Shown piece by piece: positions 1 through 5,838 of a stretch of 14,546 nucleotides of DNA (positions are counted from its first letter, which is position 1; each line of letters starts with the position of its first letter). A program made the translations under genes and the position numbers. Source of the stretch: DASUKL01 sp036278755 (GTDB taxonomy: Bacteria > Chloroflexota > Limnocylindria > Limnocylindrales > CSP1-4); the NCBI GenBank assembly GCA_036278755.1, contig DASUKL010000141.1, positions 1-14,546 on the forward strand, given 5' to 3'. The notes beneath the pieces were generated by a model. The model had not been told where the DNA came from and did not search any database. It worked only from the letters and a program-made list of their open reading frames with translations.

Positions 1-138
1 GGCGCGGTACTCGGACGCGCCGCGCAGGGCGAGGTACTTCGTGATCGCCGCCGTGAGCGTCGTCTTGCCGTGGTCGATGTGGCCGATCGTGCCGATGTTG
101 ACGTGGGGCTTGGTGCGCTCGAACTTCTTCTTCGCCAT
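1..138 (-). CDS. tuf: Elongation factor Tu, N-terminal 46 residues (runs off window)
   Basis: This is the start of EF-Tu, the GTPase that carries aminoacyl-tRNA to the ribosome. The visible protein begins MAKKKFERTKPHVNIGTIGH and contains the P-loop GHIDHGKT (residues 19-26) followed by TLTAAITKYLALRGASEYRA, all typical of the EF-Tu N-terminus. The usual Val of GHVDHGKT is Ile here, a common substitution. The ATG at 136-138 is the natural start. A GAGGAG sequence lies about 15 nt upstream, rather far for a Shine-Dalgarno site. The gene sits 52 nt downstream of tRNA-Thr(GGT), so it is probably the last member of a tRNA-tuf transcript. The rest of the gene lies to the left of the window. Confidence 0.97.
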   Translation of the reverse strand, partial: MAKKKFERTKPHVNIGTIGHIDHGKTTLTAAITKYLALRGASEYRA

Positions 139-164
139 CGCGTGCGCTAGCGACTCCTCAGGAC

Positions 165-177
165 GCGGCTTCGCCGC
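165..177 (-). other. Small hairpin in the tRNA-Thr/tuf spacer
   Basis: The 52-nt spacer between tRNA-Thr(GGT) and tuf contains GCGGC-GAA-GCCGC, a 5-bp stem with a 3-nt loop. There is no following T-run, so it does not look like an intrinsic terminator. It more likely marks a processing or pausing structure in a tRNA-tuf co-transcript. The role is inferred. Confidence 0.35.
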
Positions 178-190
178 AGGGTTAGGGGGC

Positions 191-266
<76 letters not shown>

Positions 267-296
267 CCGGTGCGGGTGGTCACACACCAGGGATGA

Positions 297-382
297 TGGT
301 GGGCAGGGAGGGAATCGAACCCCCACAGTCGAAGGACGGCTGATCTACAGTCAGCGGAGCTCACCACCTGCTCAACCTACCC
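297..382 (-). tRNA. tRNA-Tyr (anticodon GTA)
   Basis: This is an 86-nt class II tRNA with the long variable arm expected for bacterial tRNA-Tyr; the variable stem is GTC-CTTC-GAC. The acceptor GGGTAGG pairs with CCTGCCC through one T-G wobble, followed by discriminator A and an encoded CCA. The anticodon stem-loop is GCTGA-CTGTAGA-TCAGC, giving anticodon GTA. The T-arm has one G-T wobble. It is the middle gene of the three-tRNA cluster. Confidence 0.96.
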
Positions 383-399
383 ATGATGCACGGCGCCCT

Positions 400-414
400 C
401 GGGGCGGAGCCCCG
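400..414 (-). other. GC hairpin in the tRNA-Thr(TGT)/tRNA-Tyr spacer
   Basis: The 90-nt spacer between the first two tRNAs contains CGGGGC-TCC-GCCCCG, a perfect 6-bp stem with a 3-nt loop. No T-tract follows. It could be a processing or attenuating structure within the polycistronic tRNA precursor. Only the fold is seen; the function is inferred. Confidence 0.35.
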
Positions 415-472
415 CCGCTCGGCCCGAGAGCCTCGCGTGGTGAAGAGCGATGGACGCTGTGCCCTCTTCGCT

Positions 473-548
473 TGGAGCCGACGACGGGACTCGAACCCGG
501 AACCGGCGGTTTACAAAACCGCTGCTCTACCAATTGAGCTACGTCGGC
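473..548 (-). tRNA. tRNA-Thr (anticodon TGT)
   Basis: This is a 76-nt tRNA on the minus strand. The acceptor GCCGACG pairs with CGTCGGC, the 3' CCA is encoded, and the D-arm is AGCTCAATTGGTAGAGC. The anticodon stem-loop is GCGGT-TTTGTAA-ACCGC with anticodon TGT, reading ACA/ACG Thr codons. It is the first tRNA of the cluster. Its first 10 nt overlap the end of rlmB: bases 8-10 of the tRNA are the rlmB TAG stop codon. Confidence 0.96.
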
Positions 549-2080
549 GCGACATCGGAGTCTACAGCACCTCCTTGCTCCTGCGCAACGGATGGCTGGT
601 CGCGTGGGCTGTCGGACGGCGGGCCGGCCGGGCCTTCGCCGGCCTCGGCTCGCTGGCCGGCGGCCTCGAGGAGGAGGACCGAACCGGCCACGGCAGCGTT
701 GAGCGAGCCCACCCGGCCGCGCATGGGGATCCGCACCGACTGATCGAGCCGGCGGCGCACGGCGCCCGAGAGACCCCGGCCCTCACTGCCGACGACGAGG
801 GCCAGCGGGCCGCGCAGGTCGGCTTCCCGGTAGCCCAGGGCCGCCTCCGCGTCGGCCCCCACGAGGCGCAGGCCCCGGCCCCGGAGGTCCGCCAGGAGCC
901 CGCCCAGGTCGTCGACGGGCACGAGGAGGAGGTGCTCCACGGCGCCCGCCGAGGCCTTGATGGCCGAGGCCGTGAGGGGGGCCGCATGGCGGGTGGGAAA
1001 GACCACGCCGTGGACCCCGGTGGCCTCGGCGGTCCGCAGGAGGCTGCCCACGTTGTGCGGATCCTCCAGCGAGTCGAGGACCAGGATGAAAGGCCGCTCG
1101 CCGCGGCCCACGGCCCGGGCCACGACCTCGTCGAGGGAGGCCCAGTGCCGCGGGCCGGTGACGAGGGCCACGCCCTGGTGGCCGTCGAAGCCGGTGATCG
1201 CGGTCAGGCTCCCCCCTTCGACCTCGACCACGGGGATGCGCAGGGTCGTGGCATGGAGGACCAGGGCCTCGAGGGCCTGGCGGCGCTGGGGCACGACCAG
1301 CAGGCTGACCGCCTCCCGGCGGGCGGCGAAGGCCTCTTCGACCGGCCGCCGGCCGGCGATGAGCTCCTGGCCCGGTTCGAGTTGGGCCGCGGGCGGGATG
1401 GCCGGGGAGGTCGGCCAGGCCCGGGCCGGCATGTCGTGCGGGCGGACCGGGGCCGGACCAGGGCCCGACCCTCGGACGGGACCCGGTCCTCGGACGGGTC
1501 GGGGGTCTCGATAGGGCCCCCGTTCGGCAGGGCGATCGAAGTGGCGGTACGGCCCTCGATCGGGACGCTGCGCGGGGCCGTCGCGATGGAAGCCGCGATC
1601 CGGGCCGCCCGCGTAGGCGGCGGGCCTCGAGGGCCGCTCGCCACCGCCGGGGCCAGCGCGGTCGCGGCCAGGCGATCGCCAGGGGCGTGGCCCCTGGCCG
1701 GGTGGCCGCTCCTCGCGCCGCGGGGGACGCCAGGGTCGATCCCCGGGGGCCGGCGCCGGAGGTACGTCGTCACGCCGCGGGGGGCGCCAGGGTCGATCCC
1801 CGGGGGCCGGCGCTACGTCGTCACGCCGCTGCGGCTTCCAGGGCCGCGGGCGCTCCTCCCCCGTGGGTGGGCGACCCTCGGGCCGGGCGCCCTTCCAGGG
1901 GCGCGGCCGCTCCTCCCGGTCCGCTGGCGAGCCGTCGCCCCGGCGGGGCTTCCAGGGTCCTCGCACATCCGGCTCGGGCGGAGGGCCACCGCTCCGAGGG
2001 CCCTTCGGGGGTCGCGGCCGCGAGCCGGGGGCCGGGGACGCCGGCCTGGCCTTGCGCCGCTGGGGCTGACCGTCAGCCAT
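539..2080 (-). CDS. rlmB: TrmH/SpoU-family RNA ribose 2'-O-methyltransferase (RlmB-like) with a long disordered N-terminal extension
   Basis: This 513-aa protein has a C-terminal SPOUT methyltransferase core from about residue 239. The start ELIAGRRPVEEAF belongs to the substrate-binding domain. Motif 1 is DPHNVGSLLRTA (Asn343, Arg349), motif 2 is VVGSEGRGLS, and motif 3 is IPMRGRVGSLNAAVAGS. RlmB makes Gm2251 in 23S rRNA using SAM; family members differ in target, so the exact nucleotide is inferred. Typical RlmB is about 240-250 aa. Here residues 1-238 are low-complexity Pro/Arg/Gly with six PW(K/R) motifs and an RG-rich stretch, presumably disordered and perhaps RNA-binding. The ATG at 2078-2080 overlaps the cysS stop by 8 nt, which favours it over an internal Met217. 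The 3' end overlaps tRNA-Thr(TGT). Confidence 0.9.
   Translation of the reverse strand: MADGQPQRRKARPASPAPGSRPRPPKGPRSGGPPPEPDVRGPWKPRRGDGSPADREERPRPWKGARPEGRPPTGEERPRPWKPQRRDDVAPAPGDRPWRPPRRDDVPPAPAPGDRPWRPPRREERPPGQGPRPWRSPGRDRAGPGGGERPSRPAAYAGGPDRGFHRDGPAQRPDRGPYRHFDRPAERGPYRDPRPVRGPGPVRGSGPGPAPVRPHDMPARAWPTSPAIPPAAQLEPGQELIAGRRPVEEAFAARREAVSLLVVPQRRQALEALVLHATTLRIPVVEVEGGSLTAITGFDGHQGVALVTGPRHWASLDEVVARAVGRGERPFILVLDSLEDPHNVGSLLRTAEATGVHGVVFPTRHAAPLTASAIKASAGAVEHLLLVPVDDLGGLLADLRGRGLRLVGADAEAALGYREADLRGPLALVVGSEGRGLSGAVRRRLDQSVRIPMRGRVGSLNAAVAGSVLLLEAAGQRAEAGEGPAGPPSDSPRDQPSVAQEQGGAVDSDVAPT
559..588 (-). promoter_or_regulatory. Candidate promoter for the tRNA(-tuf) cluster, inside the 3' end of rlmB
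   Basis: On the minus strand a -35 box TTGCGC (583-588) is followed by an 18-nt spacer and the -10 box TAGACT (559-564), which is directly preceded by TG. The predicted transcription start falls near 552, about 4 nt before the mature 5' end of tRNA-Thr(TGT). Both boxes lie in coding sequence for the last residues of RlmB. The spacing and position are what a tRNA promoter should show. The call is by eye. Confidence 0.6.
1728..1812 (-). repeat. 57-bp tandem repeat within the rlmB N-terminal region
   Basis: A 28-bp block at 1728-1755 recurs exactly at 1785-1812, a period of 57 bp or 19 codons. It encodes the repeated segment PGDRPWRPPRR in the RlmB extension. Looser copies of the PW(K/R) unit flank it, which suggests expansion by in-frame duplication. 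Confidence 0.85.
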
Positions 2081-3488
2081 CGACCGGCTCCCGGAGGCGG
2101 CGCCAGCGCTGCCCGTCACGGGTGTCCTCGACGGCCAGGCCGCGGTCGGCCAGGACGTCTCGCAGGCGGTCCGACTCGGCCCACTCGCGCGCCTGACGGG
2201 CGGCCGCCCGAGCATCGAGGAGCTCGACCAGGTCGTCGGGCAGGGTCGCCTCCTCGGGCTCCTCGGCCACGGCCAGGACCCGATCGAGGTCGCGGACGGC
2301 GGCTGCCGCAGCAGCGGCGTCGGCCGTGGAGAGCTGGCGCGCGTCGATCCGCCGATTGAGGTCGCGGACCAGCTCGAAGACCGCGGCCAGGGCCTGGGGC
2401 GTGTTGAGGTCGTCGTCCATGCCGGCCCGGAAGCCGGCCCGGGCGGCCTCGAGGGCGGCCGGAAGGCCCGGGTCGCCCTCCCCTCCCTGACGATAGGCGT
2501 CGAGCGCGGCGAGGAGGGTGGAGAGGCGCTCCACGGCCGCCGAGGCGGCGGCCAGCGAGTCGTCGGAGAACTCGAGGCCGGCCCGGTAGTGGGCCGCGAG
2601 GAGGGCGTAGCGCAGGGCGCGCGGGCGGACGCCAGCTTCGTAGAGCTCGGCCGGGCGGGCGATGTTGCCCTCCCGCTTGGCCATCTTGCGACCGCCCATC
2701 TGGAGATGGGCGCAGTGGAGCCAGGTCCGCACGAAGGGCTGACCGGTGGCCGCCTCCGATTGAGCCATCTCGTCCTCGTGGTGGGGGAAGATGAGGTCGA
2801 CCCCACCGGTGTGCAGGTCGAGCGAGGGGCCCAGCTCGGCCATGGCCATGGCCGAGCACTCGATGTGCCAGCCCGGCCGGCCGGGACCGATCGCCGTCGG
2901 CCAGGAGGGCTCACCCTCCCGCGGGCCCTTCCAGAGGGCGAAGTCGCGCACGTCGTCCTTAGCGTACTCGTCGGCCTCCACCCGTTCGCCGACCCGCTGG
3001 GCGCCGGGGTCGAGGTGGGCCAGGCGCCCGTAGGCCGGCCAGCTGGCGATGCGGAAGAAGATCGAGCCGTCGTCGGTGCGGTAGGCGTGGCCGCGCTCGA
3101 GGAGGGTGGCGATGAGCTCGACCATCTCGGGGATGTGCTCGGTGGCCCGGGGCAGGGCGTCGGGCGGGCCGATGCGGAGGAGGGCCAGGTCGTCGACGAA
3201 GTGCTGCAGGTAGCGGCCCGTGAGCTCGTCGATGGTGATGCCCTGGGCACGCGCGTCGCGGATGATCTTGTCGTCGACGTCGGTGATGTTCATCACCCAG
3301 CGGACGCCGTAGCCGGACCAGCGCAGGTAGCGGACCAGCAGGTCGGCGAAGGCGAAGCTGCGGAAGTTGCCGACGTGAGCCGGAGCGTAGACCGTCGGCC
3401 CGCAGGTGTAGACCCGTACGGCGGCCGGGTCCTGAGGGGCGAAGGCCTCGAGGGCGCCGCCGAGGGTGTTGCGCAGCTGGAGGCTCAT
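2073..3488 (-). CDS. cysS: Cysteinyl-tRNA synthetase
   Basis: This 471-aa class I synthetase charges tRNA-Cys. Near the N-terminus, YTCGPTVYAPAHVGN carries Cys29 and the HIGH-type motif HVGN (38-41). The zinc site matches the E. coli enzyme: Cys29, Cys211 (WHIECSAMA), His236 and Glu240 (FPHHEDE). NITDVDDK and LDLHTGGVDL are further family signatures. The KMSKS loop reads KMAKREGN (268-275), with Arg in place of the usual Ser. The length is normal. The ATG at 3486-3488 overlaps the ispDF stop as ATGA, and a GAGGGCGAG sequence lies upstream. The 3' end overlaps rlmB by 8 nt, so translation of the three genes is probably coupled. Confidence 0.97.
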   Translation of the reverse strand: MSLQLRNTLGGALEAFAPQDPAAVRVYTCGPTVYAPAHVGNFRSFAFADLLVRYLRWSGYGVRWVMNITDVDDKIIRDARAQGITIDELTGRYLQHFVDDLALLRIGPPDALPRATEHIPEMVELIATLLERGHAYRTDDGSIFFRIASWPAYGRLAHLDPGAQRVGERVEADEYAKDDVRDFALWKGPREGEPSWPTAIGPGRPGWHIECSAMAMAELGPSLDLHTGGVDLIFPHHEDEMAQSEAATGQPFVRTWLHCAHLQMGGRKMAKREGNIARPAELYEAGVRPRALRYALLAAHYRAGLEFSDDSLAAASAAVERLSTLLAALDAYRQGGEGDPGLPAALEAARAGFRAGMDDDLNTPQALAAVFELVRDLNRRIDARQLSTADAAAAAAAVRDLDRVLAVAEEPEEATLPDDLVELLDARAAARQAREWAESDRLRDVLADRGLAVEDTRDGQRWRRLREPVDG

Positions 3489-4744
3489 GTCTCGCCCTCG
3501 GTCCCGGGGAGGAGCGTCACCAGGGCCCGCGCGGCGATGCTCCGGCCGGCGCCGGTGGGGCCATCGAGGTTGCCGCTGCTGGCGCGCACGCTGACCTCCT
3601 CCTCCGGTACGCCCGCCAGTTCGGCGATCCGCCGGCGCATGGCCTCCAGCCGGGCCGGACCGAGGATCGGGCGGGCGGCCTCGATGTGCAGGTCGACGGC
3701 GGCCGGCCGCCAGCCGGCCCGGGCGGCCTCCTCCACGGCCCGCCGCAGGAGGCGATCGGAGCCGATGCCCCTCGTGGCCGGGTCGCCGGCGGGGAAGAGG
3801 CGGCCCAGATCGCCCCGCCGGGCGCCGCCCAGGATCGCGTCGGCCACGGCGTGAAGGGCCACGTCGCCGTCCGAATGGCCGTGGAGCCGGGGGGCGTCAG
3901 CGATGAGGATGCCGCCCAGGGCCAGCCCGTCCTGAGGTCCGAAGGGGTGGCTATCGGTGGCCTCGGCCAGGCGGGGGGACGGCGACGGTGCCAGGTCGGC
4001 CAGGTCCCGGCCTTCAGCGGGGGCTCGGCCTTCGGCAGGGGATCGGCTGCCCGCCAGCGCCGTGGCTCGGGCTAGATCATCGGGCGTGGTGACCTTGAGG
4101 TTGTCGACCTCGCCGGGCACGGTGACGACCTCGAACCCGGCGGAGGCCAGGACCGCGGCCTCGTCGGTGAAGGAAGACGGGTCGGCCTCGGTCAGGCCGG
4201 TGAACGCCTCCACGAGGAGCGAGCGGCGGGCCGCCTGCGGCGTCTGGGCGAGGACGAGTCCCTCGCGCTCGACGGCCGCCGCCACCCGCCCGGCGGTGAC
4301 GCGCTTCACCGATTCGCTGACCGGCGTCACGGGGATCGCCGCACCGTGGGTCCGGGCCGCCCGGGCGACCGCTTCCACGAGGGCCGGACTGACGAACGGC
4401 CGGGCGCCGTCGTGGATCAGGACGACCTCGGCCTCGGGCCGCGTGGCGGCCAGACCCGCCCGGCTCGACTCGACCCGCCAGGCACCGCCCGCCACGACCC
4501 GGGCGCCACTGGCCTGGAGCCACGGCGCCGCAGCGAGGTCCGCGACGCGCTCGGGGGCGGCCACGACGACCAGCGCCCCTACGGCCGGCGCGGCGGCCAG
4601 TGAGCCCAGGCACCAGGACAGCAAGGGGCGGCCCGCCAGGGGGGCCATGAGCTTGTCCTGGCCGCCCATCCGCCGGCTCCGGCCCGCGGCCACCACGACC
4701 GCGTCGGCGAAGCCCTCGCTGCCCGGCGCTTCCTCCACGTCCAT
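3485..4744 (-). CDS. ispDF: Bifunctional MEP-pathway enzyme IspD-IspF (CDP-ME synthase / MECDP synthase)
   Basis: This 419-aa fusion catalyses two non-consecutive MEP steps: MEP plus CTP to CDP-ME (IspD), and CDP-ME 2-phosphate to MECDP plus CMP (IspF). IspD (about 13-231) has the CTP-binding loop VVVAAGRSRRMGGQDK, then HDGARPFVS and DNLKVTTPDD. A linker of about 30 residues follows. IspF (about 263-412) keeps the metal ligands Asp264-x-His266 and His298 (HGHSDGDVALH). It lacks the usual Gly-rich run before the Asp, and it has ASSGNLDG where most IspFs have a TTTE-like segment that holds the second metal and phosphates. The ATG at 4742-4744 shares one base with the upstream stop (TGATG). A GTG three bases further up (4745-4747) is also possible. 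Confidence 0.94.
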   Translation of the reverse strand: MDVEEAPGSEGFADAVVVAAGRSRRMGGQDKLMAPLAGRPLLSWCLGSLAAAPAVGALVVVAAPERVADLAAAPWLQASGARVVAGGAWRVESSRAGLAATRPEAEVVLIHDGARPFVSPALVEAVARAARTHGAAIPVTPVSESVKRVTAGRVAAAVEREGLVLAQTPQAARRSLLVEAFTGLTEADPSSFTDEAAVLASAGFEVVTVPGEVDNLKVTTPDDLARATALAGSRSPAEGRAPAEGRDLADLAPSPSPRLAEATDSHPFGPQDGLALGGILIADAPRLHGHSDGDVALHAVADAILGGARRGDLGRLFPAGDPATRGIGSDRLLRRAVEEAARAGWRPAAVDLHIEAARPILGPARLEAMRRRIAELAGVPEEEVSVRASSGNLDGPTGAGRSIAARALVTLLPGTEGET

Positions 4745-5808
4745 CACTCCAGGCGGGGGTGGGCGAAGACCATCCGCCCGGCCACGGTCTGGAGGACCCG
4801 GGTGACGGTCACGTCGAGGTCGCGGTCGAGGAAGCGCTGCCCGCCTTCGACCACGATCATCGTGCCGTCGTCGAGGAAGCCGACCCCCTGGCCCGCCTCC
4901 TTGCCTTCCTGGATGACGCGGACCCGCAGCTCCTCACCGGGCAGGAAGGCCGGCTTCACGGCGTTGGCCAGGCTGTTCACGTTGAGGATGCGGATGCCCT
5001 GCAGCTCGGCCACCCGGTTGAGGTTGAAGTCGTTGGTCAGGATGGCCGCCCCGCGCGCTCGGGCCAGGGCCACGAGCTTGGCGTCGACCTCGTCGATGGC
5101 CGGGAACTCCTCCTCCGAGATCTCCACCGGCAGCAGCTCCTCCTTCTGGATCTGGCCCAGGATCTCGAGGCCTCGCCGGCCCCGGCTGCGCTTGTGGGCG
5201 TCGGAGTGGTCGGCGATGTGCTGCAGCTCGAGGAGCACGAAGCGGGGCACGATGAGCACGCCGTAGAGGAAGCCGGAGGCAGCGATGTCGGCGATGCGGC
5301 CGTCGATGATGGCGCTCGTGTCGACCACGATGAGGGGCATGGCCGGCCCCGCCGGCGCCTCGTCACGTCCCGGGCGCGGCAGAAGACCCAGGGCCTCCAC
5401 GGCCTCGAGGAGGTCGTGCCGCTTGGCCACGGTCAGGCCCAGCATGCCCAGGCCCAGCACGGCCGAGACGCCGACGGGCAGGACCTTGCCGTACGGATCG
5501 GGGAAGCCGGCCAGAGGTAAGCCCAGGAGCAGGCCCAGGAGGAGACCCACGAAGGCGCCGCCCACGGCGGTCACGAACTCGCCCGTGGAGAGGGACTCGA
5601 CGCTCCGCTTCAGCCAGCCGGCGGGCACGATCGTGAGGTAGGGCAGGATGAGGAAGCCGACCGCGATCCAGGCCACGATCCAGACCACCAGCAAGAAGCC
5701 GGCGTTGGAGACGTCGGAGAACAGGCCGTCCGGTCCTCCGCTCGACGCGGTCGTGACGGCCACGAGACCGCCGAGGATCGCGCCGAGGACGCGAACGAAA
5801 CGGATCAT
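4744..5808 (-). CDS. Membrane PIN/TRAM-domain protein, YacL type
   Basis: This 354-aa protein has four predicted membrane segments (about 4-22, 36-58, 79-101 and 109-128). A cytoplasmic PIN nuclease-like domain (about 158-285) and a C-terminal TRAM domain (about 290-350) follow. The PIN acidic residues are present: Asp163 in VVDTSAIIDGR, Glu194 in FVLLELQ, Asp242 in EVDAKL and Asp260 in LTNDFN, so a metal-dependent RNase activity is plausible. The architecture matches B. subtilis YacL, which also sits between radA/disA and ispD. The cellular substrate is not known to me. No Shine-Dalgarno sequence precedes the ATG, but a -10-like TAGGCT ends 10 nt upstream, so a separate leaderless transcript is possible. 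It is 30 nt downstream of radA and overlaps ispDF. Confidence 0.93.
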   Translation of the reverse strand: MIRFVRVLGAILGGLVAVTTASSGGPDGLFSDVSNAGFLLVVWIVAWIAVGFLILPYLTIVPAGWLKRSVESLSTGEFVTAVGGAFVGLLLGLLLGLPLAGFPDPYGKVLPVGVSAVLGLGMLGLTVAKRHDLLEAVEALGLLPRPGRDEAPAGPAMPLIVVDTSAIIDGRIADIAASGFLYGVLIVPRFVLLELQHIADHSDAHKRSRGRRGLEILGQIQKEELLPVEISEEEFPAIDEVDAKLVALARARGAAILTNDFNLNRVAELQGIRILNVNSLANAVKPAFLPGEELRVRVIQEGKEAGQGVGFLDDGTMIVVEGGQRFLDRDLDVTVTRVLQTVAGRMVFAHPRLE

Positions 5809-5818
5809 GGGAGGGCCG

Positions 5819-5824
5819 AGCCTA
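5819..5824 (-). promoter_or_regulatory. Candidate -10 box upstream of the PIN/TRAM gene
   Basis: The 30-bp radA/PIN-TRAM gap contains GTGCTAGGCT on the minus strand: a TG-extended TAGGCT ending 10 nt before the ATG. There is no recognisable -35 box. The same GTGCTAG heptamer precedes clpC. It would place transcription start at or next to the start codon. This is inferred from spacing only. Confidence 0.4.
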
Positions 5825-5838
5825 GCACAGGGCCAGGC

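Noticed and set aside
383..2359. Long plus-strand open frame across the tRNAs, rlmB and cysS
   Set aside because: It runs through a tRNA and the antisense of rlmB, has no domain I recognise, and is of the low-complexity composition expected of a shadow frame.
2081..3250. Extension of the rlmB frame upstream into cysS (up to 903 codons)
   Set aside because: That stretch is an alternative frame of cysS, whose conserved motifs are unmistakable. The ATG overlapping the cysS stop is the sensible start.
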